A stretch of 64,000 nucleotides of DNA. Source: Oscillospiraceae bacterium (GTDB lineage: Bacteria; Bacillota; Clostridia; UBA1212; UBA1255). This document shows, in pieces, positions 21,976 to 31,933 of this stretch. The position numbers were made by a program, and so were the translations under genes. The stretch's first letter is position 1; every line of letters starts with the position of its first letter. The stretch spans positions 101,402 through 165,401 of the forward strand of contig SVJB01000003.1 of assembly GCA_015069185.1 (NCBI GenBank), given 5' to 3'. Below the pieces are notes generated by a model, which saw only the letters and a program-made list of their open reading frames with translations, was not told the origin of the DNA and did no database searches.

Positions 21976-22278
21976 ATGACCAAACCCAAAAAACGAATTT
22001 TTTCATTAGATGGAGATACCGTAGAAGTAATATACTACTACGATGAGTCTTGTGGGAAACATTTAGGAGATTATCCAGATTTTGAATCTCACCCCAGATA
22101 TACTCCTACAGGCAGACCTTGGGTAGATGTAACCATGACAGGGTGTGAGTTCTCTGAAACAGAAGAGCAAGATTGCGGATCTTGCAGATATTTACAAAAG
22201 GAAAAGACTAACGATATTATCGGAGTTTGTGTTCATGAAAAAAGACGACTTGCAGTGTCGGGAAAGGACGAACAATGA
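21976..22278 (+). CDS. Small Cys-containing hypothetical protein, translationally coupled to giant adhesin
   Basis: 100 aa, upstream aaggagag, CGSCRYLQ...GVCVHEKRR; ATGA overlap with next gene. Confidence 0.65.
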   Translation: MTKPKKRIFSLDGDTVEVIYYYDESCGKHLGDYPDFESHPRYTPTGRPWVDVTMTGCEFSETEEQDCGSCRYLQKEKTNDIIGVCVHEKRRLAVSGKDEQ

Positions 22279-25200
22279 AACGCACAAATTTATTTAACAA
22301 AGCTATATCAATGCTGCTGGCAATTGTCATTTTCATAATGACACTTCCAATGCTTGCGCTTCCAACTGTTATTGCAGAAGGTAGCGATAGAGTGGCTGAT
22401 ACATCAACTATGGACGGTTGGAAGAAATTCTTCGGGCCGGACGTTCTTAGTACAGAATACGCGGGAGGTGTGTGGACAGATAAATCTGTTTTCACCAGCA
22501 GTGATGCCTTCCAGGGCACGGGTATTACACTTACAGATGATGGAAGGAGCTTCTTGGTTGCGCTGTCTGCTATTGCTTCTAATACATCAATATCCGGATA
22601 TTCTAATAAACCTACTGATACAATGTTTGTGTTGGATGTGTCAGGTTCAATCAGCAGTGCTGTTGCAACCCAAATGGTAAATGCGACAAATAAGGCTATT
22701 AAAGATTTGATGGATACTAATATAAACAATAGAGTGGGTGTTATTCTCTATTCCGGTTCAAGTTCTTCGTATACCAACTCAACTGCTGCTGTAACGGTGT
22801 TGCCACTTGGTAGATACAATACAACAAGTATGAGTGGAAATTATCTTCAGTATAGTAATGACACTATATCTCTTCTGAGAAATGTTACTGATGCATCTAC
22901 AGGCAGACGTCCCAGTTCGACAAGTAAACAGGTCACAGGTGCTACATATATTCAAAAAGGTGTTATCGCTGCAATGGACGCGTTAACATCAAGCAGTACA
23001 ACTGTAAACGATGGTGCTGCTACACTTAAAAGATCTCCTGTTGTAGTCCTTATGTCTGACGGTGCGCCTACTCTCGGTGCATCTGACTTTACAGCTCCGG
23101 GACAGTATAATTTAGGTTCGGGAAGTTCTACTACTGACGCTCTTGGATTTGTAACACAGCTATCTTGTGCATATGCTAAGGCAAGCATAGAGGAACATTA
23201 CGATAATGACTGTATATTTTATACATTAGGATGCGGTATTAATGATATTAGTGACGGAGATGATAAAGCTATTGCTTTAAGTGTGCTGGATCCTAAGACG
23301 TCTACAAGCGCTATTAACCAATTCTGGACATCATATAATAGTGCATCTACAGGTGGTTCTGTAGCACTTAGTACAAGAGTGGGAGTGACAAAGATTGCAA
23401 CAGCGCTCAGCCAGAATTATTCAGATGCATATTTTGAAGCATCTGGATCAAACGATACTTCTTTGTCGCAAAGCTTAGCTGATGCTTTTGATCAAATCGT
23501 ATATAATATTAAGCTTCAGTCAAGATATTATCCTACGTTAGTAGAGAATTATGAAGACTTTGAAGGTAATATTTCATTCATTGACAAAATCGGTGAGTAC
23601 ATGACAGTGTCCGACATTAAGGGAATCCTTCTTAATAATACACTTTTCTCAGGTGAGATGCTGTCTAAGAACTTTGTTGATGACAGCGATGCTTTTGGTA
23701 TAGAGGGTAATCCTACTGAACTTGGTATGGAATTCGTGTCTGCTGTACGTACCAGACTTGGTCTTAGCAGTGACGATGAAGCTATTAAATTAATAAAGGA
23801 TGCATATACTCATGGTCAGATTTATTATGATCCTGTTACAAAAGAATTCAGCAACTACATAGGTTGGTATGCAAATAAAAATGGTGAATTTTTAGGTTTC
23901 TGGTATGATGGTATCACAACAATGCCCGATCCAAGCGATTCATCCCTTACAGACGCAACCAGACCGGCATATATTATTAAGTCATATGGCTTGTTAGGTG
24001 AGGTTGATGCATCCCATGGTGTGGCAGAGACAGACATGATGTATGCCACAATTCAGGTGCGTAAAGATATATCAACAGGCGAGGAAATGGTAATCTTTGC
24101 TGTTCCGGCTGCCTTAATTCCTATCGTATCTTATGACATCAGCTTAACAGGTACAAATAACGAAATCCTTTCTGATCTGACAGTATCAGGAGCAACATCT
24201 CCTATTCGCTTGGTATATGAGGTGACACTCCGAGATGATATAGATGAAACAAACGTAACAGAGCTTGTTGATGACGGCTATGCATATATTAACAGTGACG
24301 GTACATACAGCTTCTATACAAATAAATGGTCAAACAGTGTAAATGACACTAAAGTAAACACTTACTCATATTTTGAGCCTTCAACTCAGAATGAGAGATA
24401 TTATTATACAGCTGATTCTACAGTGTATGCAGATACAAACGGAACTGTTTTCAGAGGTACTATTGATTCAAATGGAACGTATTACCGTCAGTTCAACGTA
24501 TATAAGAAAGTTGGTAACGCTTTTGCTATCGTTCCTACATATGAGCCTATTTCTGCTCAGTCTCTTGCAAAAGCATTAGTTCAGAATGATGGCAGTTATG
24601 TTATTCCTGCAGGTACCATTCACAGATATCTTGATAATATCAGTGTGCCCAAGGATTCAGATGGCACTACCACAAATAACAAGACTCTGACTAATGCATA
24701 CGTTGACTATCCTATAATTGAGGTAGATGACAATACAGGTCGTTTCTACGTTGCAGCGGTACAAGGAAACAACGGTAAATTAACTTTAGTACCTGAGACA
24801 GGAATTAAGATTACAAAGAAAGTAACCAATGCTGTTCCCGGTGCATCAGAAGACTTTATATTTAATATTGTAAGCAACAACCAATCTGAAAATAAGCAGT
24901 ATGACGCTATTTTGGTTGACGCAAATGGCAATAAGCAGGACACGTCAGTTACATTTGCAAGCGGTAGAGCTTTGGTTACTCTCAAAGATGGTGAATCTAT
25001 TTATATCACAGGACTTGACGCAGGTAACGTATATCTTGTTTCAGAGGTGGCAAGCGAGCATTATAAAGTATCTGCCGTAAATGGTGATGCTACTAAAGTA
25101 AATGCACAGATTACTGTTGCAGAACGCCAGATTATAGAAGCAACGTTTGAAAACTCTCCCCGTGAAAAGGGTAGTGTAATCATCAGTAAGGAAGTTATTC

Positions 25201-28200
25201 ATGAACTTGGTTCTGAATATGTAATTCCGGCAAACAAAATATTCCAAATTAAGGTTACCCTCAGTGATGTGAATGTGGCAAACAAGACATTTGAGGCTAT
25301 TCACTCTGGTAATGCAAGTATTACATCTGTAACAACTGATGCAAACGGAAGCTTCGTAGTTACTCTTAGCCATGATCAGCAGATTGAGATTAAAGGACTT
25401 TATGAAAATACGGTTGTAACTGCTGAGGAAATTAATACACCTTCAGGTTTTACTCCTGCATATTACGAAGGAAGCAACCTGGGAGATGGCGTTATATATG
25501 TTGTTGCAAACACTGTTTCAGACATTGTAGTAGTAAATAGCTACGAAGCAAAGGAAGTATATCCTGTTAATATCACTGTTGGCGGCGACAAGATTTTCAC
25601 AGGTAGACCTGATAACGCATGGGAAGATACAGATACATTTACATTTGAACTTCAGAAATACGTGTCAGGTACATGGCAGACAGTTAACACACAGACGGTA
25701 AACAAAGATAATAAAGCATTTGACTTTACAGCGTTTATGCAGAAGGAGCCTTTTGCAGCACCGGGTACATATTCATACCAGATTATTGAGACTACAGGCT
25801 CTATAAGTGGTGTTACATATGACAGAAGCATCTATACATTTACTATACATGTAAGCGATAGTGATATGGATGGTCAGCTTGAGATAGTTAATGTTACAGA
25901 TGACGGAGATGGCGCAGTAACTTTTGATTCTGCAACAAACACCTGGAAAGTATCTGAGAGTTTTGTTAATACATATTCAACAACAGGTAGCGCGACGGTT
26001 ACGCTTGATGTAAACAAAACTTTGGTTAATCCTTCTCAAAGCACTTTAGTATCTGTAGCAGGCTTCAGATTCGGTTTGTATGATACAGCCGGCAATCTTG
26101 TATATACAACACCTATGACAGATGCTCTGGGTAAGGCTCGTCTTGTTATTAATTACACACCAGGTGATATCGGCACATATTCATATGTACTTAAGGAAAT
26201 CGTGCCGGACAACAAAGTGACAGGTATGACATACTCACAGCAGGAATATGATGTTACAATCGTAGTTGGTGATGATACTCAAGGTGGTATTACTGCTACA
26301 ATTCAGGTTGGCAGCGGTAGCGTAGGGGAAGGTGCTCAGGCGGCTTTTGAGAATACTTATACAGTAGGTTCTGCAACATTAGAACTTAATGTTACTAAGA
26401 ACATTACAGGTATAGATCTTGTTGCAAATGCATATGCATTTAAGATTGTTGATTTGCTAAGCGGTAATACTGTAGCCACAGGCACTAACGATGCATCAGG
26501 CAAAGTCACTTTTGATAAAGCTATTACATTTGACAAAGTTGGTCAATATGGTTTTGCTATAACAGAAGAAGCAGGTACAGCAGGTGGCGTTACATACGAT
26601 AGTACAGAGTACAGGATAATGGTCACTGTTACAGATGATGGCAGTGGCGTACTTAAGGCATCATATGTTATTACATCTCACTCAGGCCAGAATATAGTAT
26701 TCAATAATACATATAAGGCTGATGAAACATCATTGATGATCTCAGGCACTAAGACATTAAATGGCAAACAGCTGCTTAATGATATGTTCAGCTTCAGTCT
26801 TGTTGAAACAGATGCGGCTCACAACGTTATAGCGGGCGGCACAGAACGTAGTGCTATTAACAGAGCAAACGGTACAATTTACTTTGATGGTATTACATAT
26901 ACAAAAGCAGGACTTTATTACTATACAATTACAGAAAATGCTGGAAATATTCCAGGTGTTGTATATGATAAGACTGTATATTATGTAACAGTTGAAGTTA
27001 CAGATAACAAAGAAGGAAAACTTATTGCTCAAATCAGCTCTATTGAAGATGCAAATGGCAACGCTAAGACAGCAATCAGCTTTATTAATAATTATGTACC
27101 TGCACCTACAGACGTAATTGTATCTGGCGATAAAGTATTAACAGGCAAAGTACTTACAGATGGTATTTACACATTTGAGATTTATGAAGCTACAAGCGAC
27201 TGGACAATATCCAATACAGCTCTTGATACAGCGATTAATGTAAACGGTGAATTCATTTTCAGCGAGATTGAGTATACAAAAGCCGGTACATACAGATACA
27301 TTGTTAAGGAAGTAAATGGCGGTAAAACAATTGATGGTGTTACATATGACGCGACAGTATTTGCTGTAACAGTTATTATTACAGATAATGGAAACGGACA
27401 ATTTGATACACAGATTCTCTATGCAGAATACTACGGAGATTACACAATCCCTGTTAACTCAATGGTATTTGAAAATACATACCAGATCAGAGATGAGATT
27501 ACAGTTGATATAAGCGGAACAAAAGTATTGACAGGCGCTACACTTAATGCAGGCGACTATGTATTTGAGCTCTTTGAAACAGATGCACAGCGGATTATTG
27601 CAGCCGGTGAAAATTACATGTCGTCAGTATCCAACGCCGCAAACGGAAGCTTTTCGTTTAGCCTTAAATATACAGCAGTTGGTACATATTACTATGTAGT
27701 TCGCGAAGCTAACAGTGGTAAAGTAATTAATGGCATCACTTATGATGACACAGTATACTTTGTTACAGTTAATGTTACAGATAACGGCAAAGGCGGCTTG
27801 GCACACACAGTATCTATCGTAGATAACAATCAGGCAGTTGTTGACACTATGGTGTTTACTAACAAATATGAAGTTGTAGATCAGGTTCAGGTTGACATCG
27901 GAGGTACTAAAGTACTTACAGGTAAGACTTTACAAGACAGCATGTTTACATTTAATCTGTACACAGCAGATGAGTCATGGACAGTTGGTTCATTAGTAGA
28001 TTCGGCTACAAATATCAGCGGCAGATTTGACTTCTCTACACTTTTGTTCGACAACGCCGGTACATATTACTACGTGGTACGCGAAGCAAATGGCGGCCTT
28101 ACTGTTGACGGTATTAAATACGACAGCGGTGAGTATAGAATCAAAGTAATAGTAACAGATAATGGCGCAGGCAAATTTGATGTAGTAACTACAATGACTG

Positions 28201-31200
28201 ATGAGACAGGTGCAAATGTAACTGACATAGTATTCGAGAATGCATATAGCGTAAGCGGTAATGTTACAGTATCTCTTAGCGGTAATAAAGATCTTGTAGG
28301 TAAGGAGCTTACTGCTGGTATGTTCAGCTTTGAACTTGTACAGAATGCTTCTGCGATACAGACTGTAAACAATAATGAGGATGGTACATTCAACTTTGCC
28401 ACACTTACTTTCACACAGATTGGCACATATGTATATCTCATCAGAGAAGTAAATGGTGGATCTACAATTGATGGTGTTACATATGATAATACAGTATACA
28501 CTGTAACAATTAATGTGACAGATAATGGCAAGGGTAGCCTGGCAAGTGAGATAGTGATCACAAAAGACGGCCAGAAAGTTGACTTTGTAATATTTGAAAA
28601 CGTGTATGTAGTAACAGGCGAAGTTGAAGTTAACGTTGGCGGTACTAAAGAATTTACAGGCGCAACTCTGGAAGCTGACAAATTCCTGTTTGGCTTGTTT
28701 GAATCCAACAGTAGCTTCGCAGTTGCAAATGAGCAGCTTCCTATCATTACTGCCCGTAACTCTGCAAACGGAAGTTTTGCCTTTGACGCACTTAAATTCA
28801 ATAAAGCAGGTGCATACTACTACGTTGTAGAGGAAGCTTATAGAGGTCAGGTAATTGATGGTATTACATACGACTCTAACAGATATCTGATTACGGTTAT
28901 TGTAACAGATAACGGCAAGGGTAGCTGGGATGCAGATGTTACAATTACAGATTCAAATAAGAATGTTGTAAATGATATAGTGTTCAGAAATGAATACAAC
29001 GTAACAGGGGATGCTGCTGTTACAATTGATGGTAGCAAGACTCTTACAGGTAGAGATTTACCGGATGGTGCTTTCTTCTTCGAACTCTATGCATCAGACG
29101 CAAATAAAACAACAGGTGCTCTTATTGAGTCTACAAGAAACTTCTCAGGTAAGTTTACATTCAGTACAATTACTTACACACAAGAAGGCACATACTACTA
29201 TCTGGTTAAAGAAGCTTACAGTGGTCAGGTAATCAGCGGCGTTACATTTGATGACAGTGTATTCCACGTAACAGTTACAGTTGAAGATAACGGTGTTGGC
29301 GGCCTTGCTGTTACTAAAGTAATCAAAGACAAGAACGATCAAGTGGTTGACGCTATTGGCTTTACAAACAGCTATGCAGTAACTGGTTCCGTATCAGTGA
29401 TATTAAATGGCCTCAAGCAGATTACAGGAAAAACCCTCAAAGCAGGCGAGTTTACATTTGAACTAGTTGAAGAGGGCAAGATAGATGCTATAGAGACAGT
29501 ATCTAACAACGCAAACGGCGAATTTAGCTTTACATCACTCTCCTTCACACAGATCGGTGAATACAAGTACGTTGTATACGAAGTAAATGGCGGTAAAGTG
29601 ATAGATGGTGTTACATACGATGCAATTAAATATTACATCACAGTTAAAGTAACAGATAATGGCAAGGGTGGCTTAGCCGCTGAAACTGTAATTGTTAGCA
29701 GCAACAATGTTACAGTTGAGACAATGCGATTTAACAACTCATATAAAGTAAGCGGCGCTGCAACTGAGACCTTATCAGGTACTAAAGTTCTTGAAGGAAA
29801 AACTCTTAAAGCAAATGATTTCTCCTTTGAACTGTACAAGGTTGGACGCACATATGAAATCACACCAGGTAGCTTACCAATTGAAGTCGTGAAAAATATT
29901 GCGAACGGCAACTTCACATTTGCTACATTAGAGTTTGTTGAAGTTGGTACACACTTCTATATCATAAAAGAAGTAGATGGCGGTAAAACAATCGATGGTA
30001 TTACTTATGATTCAGCTGAATATCGTGTAATGATCGATATATCAGATGATGGTAAGGGCAATCTTATTAAAAAAACAACTATTACTGATGCAAATGGAAC
30101 AGCGGCTGATGTTATTTTCACAAATAAATACACTGTAACAGGCAGTGTGACAGTTGAACTTGGCGGCAAGAAACAGCTTACAGGTGCAGAGCTTAAAGAA
30201 AATATGTTTACATTTGAACTCTTTGAGACTGACGCAAGCTTTGCTATCGCAGATGGCCAGGTAGCAATTCAGACTGTGGCAAACAGTGCAAACGGAACAA
30301 TCAGCTTTGATGGACTTACTTTCACAAAGATAGGCACTTACTACTATGCGATACGCGAGGCAAACGGTGGCAAACAGATTGCCGGTATTACATACGATGA
30401 TGGTATGTTCTATGTGACAGTCAGCGTAACTGATAATGGCGTAGGTGGTATGAATGTTCAGTACTCAATTACTGATGAAAATAAGCAAGCTGTAAGTGAA
30501 ATGTTATTTACTAACACATATAGCGTAAGTGGCGAAGCTCAGGCTGATATCGGCGGTACAAAAGAGCTGACAGGAAGAGAGCTTAAAGACGGCGTGTTTA
30601 CATTTGAACTGTATGAATCAGATGAAAACATGACTCTCATCTCGAAACTTGACGAGGCACAGAACTATGCAGGTAGATTTGACTTCAGGACAATTACATA
30701 TACAGAGCTTGGCACATACTACTATGTTGTTGTTGAGGTAAACGGCGGTGAGAAGATTGACGGTATCACATATGACAGTGCGAAATATCTGGTTGTAGTT
30801 ACTGTAAGCGACAACAAGGTTGGCGGCATGAATGTTGATATTGCGATCACAAAGGATGCCGCGCAAGTAAGCGAGATAGCATTTGTGAATGTATATGAAG
30901 TTACAGGCAGTGTTCAGGCCGAGATTACAGGTAACAAGCAGCTGAACGGTAACTTAACACTCAAGGGAGATGATTTCGTATTCGAACTCTTTGAACAAGG
31001 CAGCACAACAAGCATTGCTACAGCTAAGAATGACATAAATGGATTATTCAAGTTTGATACTCTTAACTTTACAGCAGTAGGTGAGTACGTTTATGAAGTG
31101 CGCGAAGCAAATGGTGGTCAGATTGTTAATGGTATCAAGTACGATGGAACTGTTTATACAGTTAAGATTACTGTTGCAGATAACGGTGTAGGTGGTCTTA

Positions 31201-31778
31201 ATATCACAGTTCTGTACATGAACAACGCAGGTGAGAACGTCACTGATATTACTTTCGTAAACGAGTACAGTGCGCAGGGAACAAGTATAGAGATTGGCGG
31301 TACTAAGAAATCTGACGGATTTGAGCTTATAGATGAACAGTTTGAGTTTGTACTCTACGCAGCAGATTCTACATGGGCTTCCGGCGGCGCTATTGAAGCA
31401 GTAAAGAACTATGCAGGCAAGTTTGTTTTCACGAAGCTTGAATATACGCAGGCAGGTAATTACTACTATGTTGTCAGTGAGCTTGGCGGCGGACAAAAGG
31501 TTGATAAGATCAAATATGACGCTACGGTATATTATATTACGGTAACTGTTACAGATAACGGCTTGGGTCAGCTTGAAGCTAATATGACAATTGCTGCTGC
31601 AATAGACGGCTCCGTACAGGTTGAGAACATTGAATTTGTGAATGTTTATGAAGCGCCACCGATCAATCCTGAGACGGGCGACGGTAATGAGCTGCTAATG
31701 TGGCTGGCGATTGTGGTAGTGACAGGTAGTATGTTTACACGAATCGTAGTTTCTAAGAAGAAGGAACAGGAAGTGTAA
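22275..31778 (+). CDS. Giant (3167 aa) cell-wall-anchored surface protein: signal peptide, VWA domain, about 16 tandem Spy0128/FctA-like isopeptide domains, NPETG sorting signal
   Basis: Signal peptide MKRTNLFNKAISMLLAIVIFIMTLPMLALP; VWA MIDAS FVLDVSGSIS; repeated GTKxLTG...YYYVVxExxGG..IDGITYD..Y.VTVxVTDNGKGG...FxNxY; C-terminus NPETGD-TM-KKKEQEV. Confidence 0.9.
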   Translation: MKRTNLFNKAISMLLAIVIFIMTLPMLALPTVIAEGSDRVADTSTMDGWKKFFGPDVLSTEYAGGVWTDKSVFTSSDAFQGTGITLTDDGRSFLVALSAIASNTSISGYSNKPTDTMFVLDVSGSISSAVATQMVNATNKAIKDLMDTNINNRVGVILYSGSSSSYTNSTAAVTVLPLGRYNTTSMSGNYLQYSNDTISLLRNVTDASTGRRPSSTSKQVTGATYIQKGVIAAMDALTSSSTTVNDGAATLKRSPVVVLMSDGAPTLGASDFTAPGQYNLGSGSSTTDALGFVTQLSCAYAKASIEEHYDNDCIFYTLGCGINDISDGDDKAIALSVLDPKTSTSAINQFWTSYNSASTGGSVALSTRVGVTKIATALSQNYSDAYFEASGSNDTSLSQSLADAFDQIVYNIKLQSRYYPTLVENYEDFEGNISFIDKIGEYMTVSDIKGILLNNTLFSGEMLSKNFVDDSDAFGIEGNPTELGMEFVSAVRTRLGLSSDDEAIKLIKDAYTHGQIYYDPVTKEFSNYIGWYANKNGEFLGFWYDGITTMPDPSDSSLTDATRPAYIIKSYGLLGEVDASHGVAETDMMYATIQVRKDISTGEEMVIFAVPAALIPIVSYDISLTGTNNEILSDLTVSGATSPIRLVYEVTLRDDIDETNVTELVDDGYAYINSDGTYSFYTNKWSNSVNDTKVNTYSYFEPSTQNERYYYTADSTVYADTNGTVFRGTIDSNGTYYRQFNVYKKVGNAFAIVPTYEPISAQSLAKALVQNDGSYVIPAGTIHRYLDNISVPKDSDGTTTNNKTLTNAYVDYPIIEVDDNTGRFYVAAVQGNNGKLTLVPETGIKITKKVTNAVPGASEDFIFNIVSNNQSENKQYDAILVDANGNKQDTSVTFASGRALVTLKDGESIYITGLDAGNVYLVSEVASEHYKVSAVNGDATKVNAQITVAERQIIEATFENSPREKGSVIISKEVIHELGSEYVIPANKIFQIKVTLSDVNVANKTFEAIHSGNASITSVTTDANGSFVVTLSHDQQIEIKGLYENTVVTAEEINTPSGFTPAYYEGSNLGDGVIYVVANTVSDIVVVNSYEAKEVYPVNITVGGDKIFTGRPDNAWEDTDTFTFELQKYVSGTWQTVNTQTVNKDNKAFDFTAFMQKEPFAAPGTYSYQIIETTGSISGVTYDRSIYTFTIHVSDSDMDGQLEIVNVTDDGDGAVTFDSATNTWKVSESFVNTYSTTGSATVTLDVNKTLVNPSQSTLVSVAGFRFGLYDTAGNLVYTTPMTDALGKARLVINYTPGDIGTYSYVLKEIVPDNKVTGMTYSQQEYDVTIVVGDDTQGGITATIQVGSGSVGEGAQAAFENTYTVGSATLELNVTKNITGIDLVANAYAFKIVDLLSGNTVATGTNDASGKVTFDKAITFDKVGQYGFAITEEAGTAGGVTYDSTEYRIMVTVTDDGSGVLKASYVITSHSGQNIVFNNTYKADETSLMISGTKTLNGKQLLNDMFSFSLVETDAAHNVIAGGTERSAINRANGTIYFDGITYTKAGLYYYTITENAGNIPGVVYDKTVYYVTVEVTDNKEGKLIAQISSIEDANGNAKTAISFINNYVPAPTDVIVSGDKVLTGKVLTDGIYTFEIYEATSDWTISNTALDTAINVNGEFIFSEIEYTKAGTYRYIVKEVNGGKTIDGVTYDATVFAVTVIITDNGNGQFDTQILYAEYYGDYTIPVNSMVFENTYQIRDEITVDISGTKVLTGATLNAGDYVFELFETDAQRIIAAGENYMSSVSNAANGSFSFSLKYTAVGTYYYVVREANSGKVINGITYDDTVYFVTVNVTDNGKGGLAHTVSIVDNNQAVVDTMVFTNKYEVVDQVQVDIGGTKVLTGKTLQDSMFTFNLYTADESWTVGSLVDSATNISGRFDFSTLLFDNAGTYYYVVREANGGLTVDGIKYDSGEYRIKVIVTDNGAGKFDVVTTMTDETGANVTDIVFENAYSVSGNVTVSLSGNKDLVGKELTAGMFSFELVQNASAIQTVNNNEDGTFNFATLTFTQIGTYVYLIREVNGGSTIDGVTYDNTVYTVTINVTDNGKGSLASEIVITKDGQKVDFVIFENVYVVTGEVEVNVGGTKEFTGATLEADKFLFGLFESNSSFAVANEQLPIITARNSANGSFAFDALKFNKAGAYYYVVEEAYRGQVIDGITYDSNRYLITVIVTDNGKGSWDADVTITDSNKNVVNDIVFRNEYNVTGDAAVTIDGSKTLTGRDLPDGAFFFELYASDANKTTGALIESTRNFSGKFTFSTITYTQEGTYYYLVKEAYSGQVISGVTFDDSVFHVTVTVEDNGVGGLAVTKVIKDKNDQVVDAIGFTNSYAVTGSVSVILNGLKQITGKTLKAGEFTFELVEEGKIDAIETVSNNANGEFSFTSLSFTQIGEYKYVVYEVNGGKVIDGVTYDAIKYYITVKVTDNGKGGLAAETVIVSSNNVTVETMRFNNSYKVSGAATETLSGTKVLEGKTLKANDFSFELYKVGRTYEITPGSLPIEVVKNIANGNFTFATLEFVEVGTHFYIIKEVDGGKTIDGITYDSAEYRVMIDISDDGKGNLIKKTTITDANGTAADVIFTNKYTVTGSVTVELGGKKQLTGAELKENMFTFELFETDASFAIADGQVAIQTVANSANGTISFDGLTFTKIGTYYYAIREANGGKQIAGITYDDGMFYVTVSVTDNGVGGMNVQYSITDENKQAVSEMLFTNTYSVSGEAQADIGGTKELTGRELKDGVFTFELYESDENMTLISKLDEAQNYAGRFDFRTITYTELGTYYYVVVEVNGGEKIDGITYDSAKYLVVVTVSDNKVGGMNVDIAITKDAAQVSEIAFVNVYEVTGSVQAEITGNKQLNGNLTLKGDDFVFELFEQGSTTSIATAKNDINGLFKFDTLNFTAVGEYVYEVREANGGQIVNGIKYDGTVYTVKITVADNGVGGLNITVLYMNNAGENVTDITFVNEYSAQGTSIEIGGTKKSDGFELIDEQFEFVLYAADSTWASGGAIEAVKNYAGKFVFTKLEYTQAGNYYYVVSELGGGQKVDKIKYDATVYYITVTVTDNGLGQLEANMTIAAAIDGSVQVENIEFVNVYEAPPINPETGDGNELLMWLAIVVVTGSMFTRIVVSKKKEQEV

Positions 31779-31800
31779 GAAAATAAAGCGATAATATGAA

Positions 31801-31833
31801 CAGAGCTCCTTGTATATTTTGCAGGGAGCTCTG
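31801..31833 (+). terminator. Terminator after giant adhesin gene
   Basis: CAGAGCTCC...GGAGCTCTG perfect 9-bp stem followed by attttat. Confidence 0.65.
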
Positions 31834-31933
31834 ATTTTATATTAATATCTTAAAAAAGTGATAGTTTGTTAATATTATGTTGTGTTATTATACAAATAAT
31901 AAAAGCAAATGACTTGCAGAAAGAGATATTGAT

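Noticed and set aside
28070-28801. 243-aa minus-strand ORF inside the giant adhesin
   Set aside because: Antisense shadow of a repetitive coding sequence (periodic LPLSVT... pattern mirrors the VTDNGKG repeats).
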